Assembly (NCBI RefSeq): GCF_012489685.1
Contig: NC_080042.1
Location: 48,660,066 to 48,724,065 of the forward strand
Source: Lotus japonicus
Taxonomy: Eukaryota; Streptophyta; Magnoliopsida; Fabales; Fabaceae
Length of the DNA stretch: 64,000 nt
Direction of reading: 5' to 3'
Positions 1 to 9,839 of this stretch are shown here, piece by piece. Within the stretch, counting starts at the first letter, position 1. Each line of letters starts with the position of its first letter. Under the pieces are notes generated by a model, which was not told the origin of the DNA, made no database searches, and worked only from the letters and a program-made list of their open reading frames with translations. The position numbers and the translations under genes were made by a program.

Positions 1-2246
1 TGTTTATGCACTGGAATTGTGTGTGATTGGAAAATGTTTTCTGAGGCTTCGGCTGACAATGTAGATGATTCATCTACTGAATGTTTTTGAGATTGTCTTA
101 CATGCTATGTGCTATGTGGGTAATCTAGGATGTGTGGTGCATGCTTTATATGCTAAGTGCTAAGTGTTTATGATGCGATTTATTGATATATGACATGTTG
201 TTGATTGTGATGATTTAAATATGCTCTGTACTGGAATCTGAGGTTCTGAATGGTGAGAATAGCGGGCAGGTCATGCCGATTTTATTTTGAGAGTTTTGAG
301 AAAGTTTGATAGGACGAACGAGGTTCGGGCCTTAATTTTGTTTAGTGGATCGAGACATCCTCTGGAAGCGATTTGGGGATTAGGAGATCCCGAGAACTTA
401 TAGGATTCGCGATAAGACAAAATGGAATCTATTTTATAAAGAAAATTCATAAGACCTTAAATAACCTCAAAATCTTTAAGTAATGATAACAACCTCGAAG
501 GAAGGCATTGGAAGTCAAATCATAGTTTTGGAAAAGCGAGGAGTGTCGTCGGATCCAAGTGTTGAGGAGTTTGGTAAGTTCTGAGTATGTTGGTACTCCT
601 TCGCTCGTTGAGCAGTTTGTTAGCCATCCAAGGGATGAGCCGAGAAGCTTCACTGAGGCGTGAGACCTTGTGAATGCGTGATACTCCACTGAGGCGTGAG
701 ACCTTGTGGAAAGCATGGACCTTCACCGAGGCGTGAGACCTCGTGAACAGCATGAAGCTTCACTGAGGCGTGAGACCTTGTGAATGCGGGATACTCCACT
801 GAGGCGTGAGACCTTGTGGAAAGCATGGAACTCCACTGAGGCGTGAGACCTTGTGAGAGCATGAAACTTCACTGGAGCGTGAGACTTCGTGAGAGCATTG
901 ATGACCCGAAGAGTCATCGTGAGTGGTTGCACTCATTTTATGATTATTGTATTTTGTCGCAGAATCGACTTTACCTTAGGGTAAGCTTTTAGAAACTTTA
1001 ATTTACCTAGAACACGTGGCGACGTGTCGAGTGAGATCGGAGACGTTGGTTGACTAATCATCCTGCATTCATGCAACATTAATGGGGTATTAACACAGGA
1101 CGTACTCTGGACCTCGTCGGATTCCAAAATGGTCATAAGACCCGGATTTCCGTGAAAGAGCGTTTGTAAACGTCTCTTGTAGCAGACTGAAATGGCAGAC
1201 CTACGGGTTACGGCTGATCTGACTACCTTTGTGTGGTGTAAGAGGCACGCGGGCCGAAATGGCACCACCGTGGCTGGTGAAGGGCTGATCCGTTGATGTC
1301 CATCCGTTCCGGATTGCATATTGGTTGACTGGGTTAACCTGCATATCATTTCATGCAACATGCATACTGACATAGTTGATGAGTGTGTTTGGTACTTGTT
1401 AATTCTATTTGAGGCATGTTAACTGTGATTTACTGTCGTTTATGTTCATTGAGAAATATGCAACCCTAGGATGTTATCCCTAGTTATAAGCCTAAGTGGC
1501 TATTATCTTATTTATATCTATTGGTGCTATTATTTACATAATTCTTTGGAGTTGACCCTCGCGTCTTCTGTGTGTGCTTTGGCGAACAAACGCCCTTTGT
1601 CAGATGTCTTTGGCGGGCTGATTCATGATGGTTCATCCTTCGGGAGGAACTAGGGTTGAGATGCGGGAACTGGAGCGTATCGCGGTAGCGAGAGGAGGAC
1701 GGATGGTGTACATAGACTAGGTCGTTCCGGATTCAGATTCGGGCGACGATCATGCTAGCATGTAGGTTTTAGTGCTGGTGTGAGCTCCTCGAGATGGGAT
1801 TAGTGTAGGAGTAGAGTCTTAGCTCTGAACATCATTTGTTTTCTTTGGGGACAGGGTAGTTTCCTACCTATAGCTTTTGTGTGGTTCTTTACGAGAATCA
1901 CAGAGAGTTGGTTGGACTTAGGAGGTCTTGCTTCAGGCCGATGGGCCAGCTTATTCTCAGTTTTGAGGGATGGTGTTGCGGACACTTGACCTTTCTTGTG
2001 GATTGTACCTTTTGCCTTCGGGCGTTACACTTTTCTTTCCGTCACTGGAGGTTTACTCGTGACGAGGTTACTACTACAGCGGGGGCTGTTTATATATTGT
2101 ATATTAGTTCTGATTATTGTTATTGTTGGGTTTTATTTAATTCAGTCTTGTCTTAGTTATTATCAACAAAAAAAAAATATTCACGTTTTTCCGCATTAAG
2201 TTTATTTTGGTTACTAAAGTGACGCCACCGAAATCGGGGTGTTACA
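1..2246 (+). mobile_element. 3' part of a long Ty3/gypsy-type LTR (left end outside window)
   Basis: No protein of retroelement type is encoded here. The stretch ends in AAATCGGGGTGTTACA at 2231-2246, and the same kind of terminus occurs at 43698 and 57881. Termini of this form are known from long LTRs of plant gypsy chromoviruses such as Tekay; the lineage assignment is inference. The stretch holds a hairpin tandem array (648-898) and a G-box core CACGTGGC at 1013-1020. To the right it abuts a truncated Tat leader. No start with TG, PBS or internal domain is visible, so it may be a solo LTR or the edge of a larger element. Short ORFs inside are compositional noise. Confidence 0.55.
648..898 (+). 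repeat. Tandem array 1: seven 36-37 bp hairpin units
   Basis: The core GAGGCGTGAGACC begins at 655, 691, 728, 765, 801 and 838, with a degenerate seventh core near 874, giving spacings of 36-37 bp. Each unit can fold: a TTCAC..GAGG arm, a CGTGAGA loop and a CCTTGTGAA-like arm. In the third unit the arms are CGAGG and CCTCG, so one pairing differs from the others. The array lies inside the long LTR, about 115 bp before a CACGTGGC motif. Function unknown. Confidence 0.9.
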
Positions 2247-2511
2247 TGAAGGTTCCATCAAGGAGACTGAGGACTCTGCTTCCTCACCTCGCCGCCTTCC
2301 ATACGCGCGACGCGAATCACGCATGTGTTTCATCCTTCTCTTACTTCGTCGACGCTGTGCTTCCATCAAGTGTCACTAGCGATTCAAGAATTTGAACCGA
2401 AAATCAAGAAACCAAAAAGGAATTGCGCGGAAAATCGAACTTCTCTCAGCCAAATCACAATCCACGTAGTCCGGGAATCGAAATCTACCGCTCCCCACAG
2501 ACGACACCAAA
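2247..2511 (-). mobile_element. Truncated 5' leader of a Tat-type element (second, tandem copy)
   Basis: Read on the minus strand, this is the primer-binding-site side and untranslated leader of the same Tat family as 2833-5951. The shared words include TCCGGGAATCGAAATCTACC at 2469-2488, which recurs near 5911, 6120 and 6213. It is cut off at 2247 by the neighbouring LTR end. It lies beyond the 3' LTR at 2512-2832, so the element continued as LTR-internal-LTR-internal, a tandem arrangement of the kind produced by insertion next to a relative or by unequal LTR recombination. Confidence 0.7.
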
Positions 2512-2832
2512 TGTTCTATCCATGAACATTGAGATGAGGTATAGTACCTAGAGTGTAAGGAACGTGATGTGAGATTCCTAGAGAGAATGAGAGCGTAACC
2601 GCTTTTAGAGAGAGAAAGTAACTGAATTTCAATCTTGTTATTTCTCAAATGAGCTAAGAGTCCTTTACAATTGGTATTCATCCCCTATTTATAGATGTGG
2701 GGTTGGGCTTGGCGCCCCTAACCCTTCCTATTGGGCCGGTTGGGCCTCTGGGAGGAGGCCCAAGTCCTTGCTTCGCTCGTCGCCCTGAGCTAGCGCTCCT
2801 GGGCGAGAGACCCTGGGGTCTCGCCCAGTCCA
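2512..2832 (-). mobile_element. LTR of Tat-type gypsy element A (321 bp)
   Basis: In plus orientation the stretch runs from TGTTCTATCC to CTCGCCCAGTCCA. Its reverse complement starts TGGACTGGGCGAGACC like the LTRs at 31627 and 40380. It carries the same TATA-like CTATAAATAGGGG block (minus strand, about 2686-2697) and CT-rich R region. It serves as 3' LTR for element A on its right and as 5' LTR for the truncated leader on its left. Confidence 0.85.
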
Positions 2833-3057
2833 ACCACCTTCAGGGAAAATTTCCCACCGTCTGTCGTCTCAATTCAGTTGAAGGTTAGGAGTATTGCTGA
2901 GAATATCCTTGTGTATTTGGTTTGTAAAAAAGATTTTACATTTGAGGGATGCCTCATTAAAAAACTCTCGTGGTGGAGAAAAAGAGTACATCTTTATTTT
3001 TGTCATAGTTCTTACTTTTCCTTGTCACGCTTTTGCTTCGCTCGTTGAACCTCTTGA

Positions 3058-3510
3058 TCACTGCACCTCGCCAAATACCCCGTTCTTCACACCATTGTCC
3101 CATTCTACCACCCTGTAGTAGAAAGGAGGTTTGCTTAGCTCGTTCTCTCGCCCGACGCGTCGGACCGCCTTCGTTGGCCTCACACCCGCAACATCCGCTG
3201 AATTCCTGCACTTCATCTTATTCTTTCCCTTATCTCGGTGACACTGTGACTGGTCCCCCTCTTCCTTTGTCTTCCAATCGCCCTGAAACAGACCGGCTTT
3301 CCTGCTTGCCCCCTGTAGCTTCGCCCCTTCCACCTTTCTTCTCATCAGCTGTGCTGGTCTGTCGAATGTGGGCAATCTCCAGGGCGTTGCGTCTTTTTTA
3401 TCCCAACTAAAGAGGTCAGCGTTGTCCTTCACCAACTTATCCTGGCGCCCTTCCTGCTCAGCGGTGAGTCTGGACTCAATTGCTATTACGCCCCTACTAG
3501 ATGTGTCCAT
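3058..3510 (-). pseudogene. Stub of pol just upstream of RT, then unrelated tail
   Basis: The reading frame has LVKDNADLFSWDKKDATPW, which matches the segment that directly precedes the RT domain in Tat-type polyproteins (a leucine-rich DLFAW-like motif). After this the homology stops and the rest is charged, low-information sequence up to the 3' untranslated region. The plus-strand copy at 34498-34863 has the same motif (DNFDLFNWSQKDATLWGLP) and the same abrupt loss. The frame is continuous with the protease frame, but several stops lie between 3685 and 3510. Confidence 0.65.
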
Positions 3511-3684
3511 ATCCCGGTTCCCCCACCGCTCTGTCTCTTGACTTTCTCTTTCCTGACTTCGGTCTTTACTTGACCTTTTTATCCTTTCATTGATCGGCCA
3601 CTCCCGCCCTCTCGCGGTGCCTTGGCCTTGTGTGGCTGGTTGTACCCGTCCGCCCTCAAAGACCTCAATTTCATGACACCGGTG

Positions 3685-4380
3685 TCAATCACTAGCTCCC
3701 TTCCTCCCATATAGACTAAGGCAGTTGTTGTAGCATTCCCTCGCCCTCCGCTGATCTACTGCGATTTTTCCTACCTTTCCGCAGATCAGCGGATACTTCA
3801 CCGCTAGGTTAGCCGTTGATATCACTGCGCAGAGGCGATTTAACATGTTCCGTCCTATGATGACATTGTACGCTACTACGACCTGCAAGACCAAATACCT
3901 TACGCGCAAAAGCTTAGCGTTTTCACCAACCCCAAAAACCGTAACCAAATCCAAGTAGCCGCGCACCCAGACCTACTCCCCTGAGAAACCTACTAGAGTC
4001 CCCATGTACGGCATCAAATCCTTGTCCGTTAATCCCAACTGATCGAACGCATCACCGTAAATAATATCCGCAGAACTCCCCTGGTCCAAAAGCACTCTTC
4101 GCACGTTAAAGCCGTTGATCTTTACCATCACTACCACAGGGTCGTCTTTGTGCGCCTCGATCCCCTCAAAGTCTGCCGGCGATATCACTATATCTGGGTA
4201 CTGACAACCAAATGGGGTTGGATACTCTTGTACTGACGTCACCGCCCTCATATGCTTGCGTCTCGCCGTCGACGTGTTGCCGCCCTCGCCAAAGCCCCCT
4301 GCGATTGTGTTGATCATCTCAACTGGCGGCCTGACATCGTTGTTGAAGGTTTTTTCAACTCCTTCTTTCCTTGTCACCAT
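3685..4380 (-). pseudogene. Retropepsin-like aspartic protease domain, Tat-type (one internal stop)
   Basis: The frame encodes the linker INTIAGGF and then the protease core VRRVLLDQGSSADIIY, in which Asp-Gln-Gly replaces the usual Asp-Ser/Thr-Gly as in many Tat elements. Downstream motifs are LGLTDKDLMPY, LVGFSGE and AYNVIIGRNMLNRL, the second conserved strand of these proteases. A stop codon at 3973-3975 interrupts the frame after LVGFSGE; the related copy at 33852 reads through with Gln there. The frame is the same as gag, so gag and protease were one polyprotein. It would process gag if intact. Inactive here. Confidence 0.75.
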
Positions 4381-4440
4381 CGTCTTCTTCTTGTCTGTTA
4401 CTGGCGTTCGCCGACGGTCGCCCTGCCCGGTCTCGCCCTG

Positions 4441-5811
4441 TTAGTCCTTGTCCGATTCGCGGTCCGTTATTCGCGATCTCCTCGCCCTTATCAGCCTTCC
4501 AACCTCGCCTTTCAACGTGAAACAATCACTGGTGTTGTGGCCTTCCAAGCAGTGACATTCGAACCATTTTGTCCGGCCTTCCAACCCCCGTCGTGAGTCG
4601 ACTCCGTTCTTGCTATCCACAACTACATGCGTTACCTCTACCTCTCGGAGCAGCTTTGCCAATTCCGCATTCAAGTATCTTTTTGGCCTCTCACGCCGGC
4701 GAGTGTCGGTTGTCCGCCGCGGGCGGAGACGTTCAAGGTTCTCCTTCTTCGAACAAAGTCGCTTCCCTTCAAAGTGCTCAAATTTCTCGACCTTCTTATC
4801 CTTTCGCGTACTGTTCGCTCCCTTTCTCCGTACTCGTTTCCCCGTTAGCGACACAATCCTTCGGCCGCCTACCTTTTCCGCCTCTACACGTTTCCTCTTA
4901 AACGCGTTGTCCTCCTCATCCAGGATGTAGGCGGTCGCCCGGGCGCGAGCTTCCGTCATCGAGCACGTTGGTTTCCGACTCAGCTTGCTGTTCAGCTTTC
5001 CCGGCAGCAATCCATTTTTGAAAGCGCGCGCGCATGCCTGAAGTTCCGACTCCTCGATTCTCACGGACGCAGCACTGTACCGCTTCACGTATTGCTTCAA
5101 AGTTTCTCGCTCCAACTGTCGAACATCATACAGATCTTCAATCGTAACCTGCTTGATTTTGCTTGCAGAGAACTGGATGAGGAATTTTGACGAGAAGTCG
5201 CGGAATTTCGCTATGGATCCCCGAGGCAAAGTCGTAAACCAGACCATCGTCGCGTTCTTAAACGTAGATGGGAACATCCTGCACTTCACCGTGTCGGAAG
5301 TTGCAATTTTTACCATCTTCGTATTGAAATGAAGCAAGTGGTCCTTTGGATCAGTTTGCCCGTTGTACGTCTCCAACACTAGGCTCTTCATGTTGTGTGG
5401 TATGGCCACTTCTCTCACCGTCACTGAGAACGGCTCGAATTCCGCGACGGCTTCGGCTTCCCGCACTTCTTCATCTCGCTGCTCGAGGCGATAGTGCTCT
5501 AATTGCTCGTGCAAATAATCGTTTCGCTATCTTATGTTGTCAACATTGCGGATCAGGCGCCTCCAATCACCATCAGTGATCGGGGGCTGCGGTAGCGCCG
5601 CATCGTCTCCCGAGACGTCCGGCGATGACGGTGGAGAAAGTAACGGAGGTGTTGGAGGAGGAGACGGGGCAGGCGGCGGAGGAAGAGTCGATTGCTCAAA
5701 TCGTGCACGACACACCTCTTCGCGGCGCAGCCTCCCTCTCACGCGGCGCAGTGGTGAGCCGTGCCTCTGCTCCAACTTTTCGTTGCGCCGTCGGCGACGT
5801 GAGTCCATCAA
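4441..5811 (-). pseudogene. gag polyprotein, Tat-type Ty3/gypsy (internal stop)
   Basis: The start at 5811 (MMDSRRRRR) follows the leader directly. Residues 1-95 are Arg- and Pro-rich; a stop at 5527-5529 interrupts the frame. The Retrotrans_gag core follows, with YNGQTDPKDHLLHFNTKM, CRMFPSTFKNATMVWFTTLP and LKQYVKRYSAA, then a lysine-rich tract and a zinc-knuckle-like WFECHCLEGHNTSDCF. The frame ends in a second stop at 4441-4443, after which the same frame continues into the protease. Gag would form the virus-like particle. Plus-strand ORFs through this region are mirror images of it. Confidence 0.85.
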
Positions 5812-6254
5812 GTTCCACTAGCAAACTAGGAATCCAACCGAAAATCCGAAAATCGAAGAAAATTGCATAGAAAACCAAACTTCTTTCAACCAAATCACAA
5901 TCCGCGTTGTCCGGGAATCGAAATCTACCGATCCCTACAGACGACGTCAAATGTTCTATCCAAGAATATGGATATGAGGTATGGTACCTTAGCAATAGGC
6001 AACTGTCCCCTATTTATAGACTTGGGGTAGGGCCTAGCTCCCTGGACTGTCCTTAGTGGTCTATTGAAGAAAATTGCATAGAAAACCAAACTTCTTTCAA
6101 CCAAATCACAATCCGCGTTGTCCGGGAATCGAAATCTACCGATCCCTTCCGAAAATCGAAGAAGATTGCATAGAAAACCAAACTTCTTTCAACCAAATCA
6201 CAATCCGCGTTGTCCGGGAATCGAAATCTACCGATCCCTACAGACGACGTCAAA
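5812..6254 (-). repeat. Reiterated leader/PBS and LTR fragments at the 5' end of element A
   Basis: Read from the right: a PBS-type segment plus leader (6254 to about 6150), a leader fragment lacking the PBS (about 6146-6061), an LTR fragment of about 109 bp (6060-5952) starting TGTTCTATCC, and a second PBS plus leader (5951-5812) joined to gag. The leader phrase TCCGGGAATCGAAATCTACC is thus present three times within 350 bp. The copies are nearly identical, so the rearrangement is recent compared with the divergence from the 31627 copy. Confidence 0.8.
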
Positions 6255-6461
6255 TGTTCTATCCAAGAATATGGATATGAGGTATGGTACCTTAGCAATA
6301 GGCAACCGTCCCCTATTTATAGACTTGGGGCTGGGCCTAGCGCCCTGGACTGTCCTTAGTGGTTCGGCTGGGCCACTTGGGAAAGGGTCCAACTTTCTAG
6401 CGTGCGCGTCGCCCCGGACGAGCGTCCCTGGGCGAGGGCTCCTGGGGTCTCGCCCAGTCCG
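6255..6461 (-). mobile_element. 5' LTR of element A, internally deleted (about 207 bp)
   Basis: It runs from TGTTCTATCC to CTCGCCCAGTCC in plus orientation, matching the LTR at 2512-2832. About 110 bp between the GGTACC region and CCCCTATTTATAG is missing, which is the CT-rich part present in the other copies. The terminal base next to the flank is G, not the expected A. The TATA-like segment CTATTTATAG is retained at 6313-6322. Confidence 0.75.
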
Positions 6462-6740
6462 GTGTAATTGATAGAAAGACTCAACATGAACTTATATTAA
6501 TGATGTATGTAGGAAATGAAGTGGAAATGAAATGGTATGCTAAAAATGAGTTAGAGGCCATGAAGGTCGGGAAAGAGAAGAGAAACTGTCGGAATGCACT
6601 AGAAACATGTTAGGATGATTGCTTATGGTTGTTGCCATGTCTTGTGTTTTGAAATGTGAAGTAGAAGTATTAATTGCTTACTTGTTACTTGCTTAGGTTA
6701 AACTCTTTGTTGTGTCTTTGATGTTGTTGTATTGTTCGAA

Positions 6741-7260
6741 TGATTGTAGATAAGTGATTTTGGCTAAAAGTAATTTCGAGTTCTAAAATGAATATGCCTT
6801 ATGTTCTAGCTTGTCTAATGTTTATGTACAAGTTGGTTTTGGACAAAAATCTTATCTTGCCTTTTATGGGTATCGTCGTGGCCTATGTACAACTTTGGAG
6901 TCGAAACTTTCTTTCATAAACTAATCGGAATGCTTAATGTTAAAGATTTTGTTTTATAGCATTTGGCTAAGAGTTAAATAAGAAAAATCATACCTTTGAA
7001 TGATTGTAGATAAGTGATTTTGGCTAAAAGTAATTTCGAGTTCTAAAATGAATATGCCTTATGTTCTAGCTTGTCTAATGTTTATGTACAAGTTGGTTTT
7101 GGACAAAAATCTTATCTTGCCTTTTATGGGTATCGTCGTGGCCTATGTACAACTTTGGAGTCGAAACTTTCTTTCATAAACTAATCGGAATGCTTAATGT
7201 TAAAGATTTTGTTTTATAGCATTTGGCTAAGAGTTAAATAAGAAAAATCATACCTTTGAA
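6741..7260. repeat. Exact 260-bp tandem duplication (2 copies)
   Basis: 6741-7000 and 7001-7260 match at every base I compared, starting TGATTGTAGATAAGTG and ending CATACCTTTGAA. There are no differences between the copies although the surrounding DNA is a decayed LTR. This is either a very recent duplication or an assembly artefact. Confidence 0.95.
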
Positions 7261-8299
7261 TCTTGAGGTTTCGAACATGGCTTGCCTTTGGGGTTGGGCT
7301 TTTGAAAACGTTGTTCAAGTATCGATTAAGTGTTTTTAGACAATAAAGGTAGTTGAAAGTGTTTTGGGTTGAAAATGTAAACTGTTTAAGGTTTGAAGAC
7401 CAATGTTAGTTCCTAAAAGTTTAAAGGCTTCTTTACAATTAATTGTCAATTTGGGAAGACTAGGATTTAAATTTTGATGACCTATTTGCAATTTATGGTT
7501 TATTCAAGGGCTTGTTTGTAAAGCTTGAAACTTGTTTTCAAATCGGTCCCTTTTGTATGAAGGTTGATGTATAGTCGAGTAAACTAGAAGAACTAGCTAG
7601 GTTGACTTGAAACTTGGTTTGTAGAGACTAAGTTAGTTGTGTGTGTGTGTTTGCTAAGGTTCAGAGCACACTTCGGACTTGGAAGCTTATGATAGGAAGG
7701 AAAGCTTTCGAGGTAAGGCAACTCTCCTAGTTACTAGCTATTATGTTTAGGTGTCAAAGAATCGACAATTTTTAATGACTGTGAATTGTTGAGGCTTAGG
7801 TCATTTATTGAATTGTTGAGACTTATCCCGATTTATTGGATTGCTAAGGCGTATGCCAATTTATTGGACTGTTGAGGCTGATGTCGTTTACTAATTTTTG
7901 TTCTATTGCTTTCTAGTAGGACATGGTTATGGTTTATTGCACTGTAGTGGATAGGACAGAGTTATGTTTTATTGCACTTTAGTGGATAGGACAAGTTTAT
8001 GTTTTATCGCATTGTAGTGGATATGACAAGTTTTGGATTCATTGAATTGTTGGTTATGCATAACTGTTGAGTTATGCCGAATTATTGAACTGTTAATGGA
8101 ATAGACTGAAGAAGTCACTAAGTGCAGGTGGCACTTCCTTGCTTGTTAAAGCAATTGGTCAATGGACCAACGTTTACCCTAGGAAAATGAAAGAGACAAT
8201 GAACTTTAGCTAGACGCGTATCCGTGTGAGGATGAATCATTATTTGCTAGCTTTTTCATGCGTGCATATCTTGAGGTTGAGACGGTCGAAAGATCGGGC

Positions 8300-8850
8300 T
8301 TCACGTCGGTTGAGGGGATGTTCCTCAATCGTGTTATTTGTTGTTGGGTTAAGGGGATGGACCTTAATCTTGTTTGTTGTTTGATTGAGGGGATGAACCT
8401 CAATCGTGTTTTGTTGATCGGTTAAGGGGATGAGACTTAACCGTGTTTGTTGATCTGTAGAAGGGATGGACCTCAATCGTGTTTTGTTGATCGGTTTAGA
8501 GGATGGACCTTAACCGTGTTTATTGATCGGTTGAGGGGATGGACCTCAATCATGTTTTGTTGATCGGTTAAGGGGATGGACCTTAACCATGTTTGTTGAT
8601 CAGTTGATGGGATGGACCTTAATTGTGTTTGTTGATCGGTTAAGGGGATGGACCTTAATCGTGTTTGTTGTTTGATTGAGGGGATGGACCTCAATCGTGT
8701 GTGTTGTTTTTTTTTTTAATTAAGGGGATGGACCTTAATCCTGTTGTTTGTTGTTTGATCAGGGGGATAGACCTTGATCACGTTGTTTGTTGTTTGATTA
8801 AGGGGATAAACCTTAATCTTGTTCTTTGATTAAATGGATATAATTTAATC
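8300..8850 (+). repeat. Tandem array 2: about 15 covarying hairpin units
   Basis: The core GGGGATGGACC or a variant begins at 8314, 8353, 8389, 8426, 8462, 8499, 8535, 8572, 8608, 8644, 8680, 8724, 8763, 8802 and 8834. The usual spacing is 36-37 bp; a T-tract expansion explains the 44-bp gap. Each core sits between complementary arms: GGTTAAGG/CCTTAACC, GGTTGAGG/CCTCAATC, GATTAAGG/CCTTAATC and GATTAAAT/ATTTAATC. When one arm changes, the other usually changes with it. The spacers are T- and G-rich (GTGTTTGTTGATC). Confidence 0.9.
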
Positions 8851-9839
8851 GGGTTAGTTTTGATGGACCGTTGGGTTGTGCAAGTACGTTAGTGGCACGT
8901 GGTGCTGCCCCTGTGAGGATATGAAGATAGATCTATGTGTAGCCGATGAGCTACGGACTGATGGCATGATGTGCATATGTCACATATGGACATGTGCCTC
9001 TTTTAATTAATTATTTACATGTTGGATATAACTATGCTTAATTATGCTAGGATCTATATTACATTACTCTAGGAATTGGCCCTTGCTTGCATTGTTTGTA
9101 TTGTTTGTGCTTAGGCGATCATCAAACTGCCAGACCATAACAGGTGGTACTGTGAGTAGCTGCTTGTTGTTAGGAGAAGGTGATTGCACTGATCGACGGG
9201 AAGACTGGATTGGTGGATCAATCGAATACTGTAAAAGTGGTGTTAAATATAAGGCTAGGGCCTTGGGTAGTGAAGTTTACCATCATTGGTTAAAGCTTGT
9301 AGGGTTAATTATATAAGTTACTCTTGGTTTTGTGTAGGTTTCGATGCATTGCTTTCCTGCGATTCTCCGGTGTGGAAGTTGTAGGGAATATATCAGACTT
9401 ATAGAGTTATTGCATTTTGCATTTCGATGCATTATTGTACTTGAAGCGTCATAGAGATATAGTAAGGTTCAAGGCCACATTTGGAAGGTGCATATATATA
9501 TTCACTTGGGTCTTAAGGAAGGGTAACGTGACTGCACATGAGGTAGCTCAGTTAAACTTCACATGAAGTCTTGGTATGGCTTTCAGTCACAGCTCCCCTT
9601 CTTATTCTTTGAAATGTTTTTAGTGTGGATGTGACATGGGTGAACAAAGCTTTAAAACCCTTGTGTCTTTTTGGGTTAGGAGGTTTTGAGGATCGAGGCA
9701 TTTTAGATGGTCAGGGAGGAGCAGGAACTGGATGAGGTAGTCACGATCCCAGTGATTCGAGATCTCATGGGCAGTGAGGTGGAAACCCTAACGACAATTG
9801 AAGAGAGGGTTTTGACCCCTTAATGTCACTATAGACTGA

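Larger units (their letters stand above)
2833..6461 (-). mobile_element. Tat-type Ty3/gypsy element A, pol-deleted, minus strand
   Basis: Order on the minus strand: LTR (6461-6255), duplicated leader and LTR pieces (6254-5812), gag (5811-4441), retropepsin (4380-3685), a stub at the start of the RT region (3510-about 3400), a low-complexity tail, a conserved 3' untranslated stretch (2990-2845) and the LTR at 2832. No RT catalytic motif, RNase H or integrase is seen between the stub and the LTR, only about 600 bp. The plus-strand relative at 31627 has the same deletion. Unlike that copy, this one has no antisense ORF region. It resembles the TR-GAG class of non-autonomous elements; that comparison is inference. 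Confidence 0.8.
6470..9830 (+). mobile_element. Long gypsy-type LTR-like stretch, non-coding
   Basis: There is no convincing protein. The layout resembles 1-2246: AT-rich start, a 36-37 bp hairpin array (8300-8850) followed by a CACGTGG motif (8896-8902), then a mixed-composition tail. No TG/CA ends or TSD could be fixed. Around 9500-9550 the words KEGNVTAHEVAQLNF in one frame resemble the C-terminal RNase H segment of plant LINEs, but this is too short to call. A 38-codon ORF at 9707-9823 has no recognisable content. Confidence 0.45.

Noticed and set aside
4252..4930. Several plus-strand ORFs of 60-114 codons across the gag region
   Set aside because: They are antisense shadows of the minus-strand gag-protease frame.
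648..8850. CRISPR-like arrays of 36-37 bp regular repeats
   Set aside because: The repeats are diverged, the intervals contain no unique spacers of constant size, and the context is a plant LTR. They are hairpin tandem repeats.
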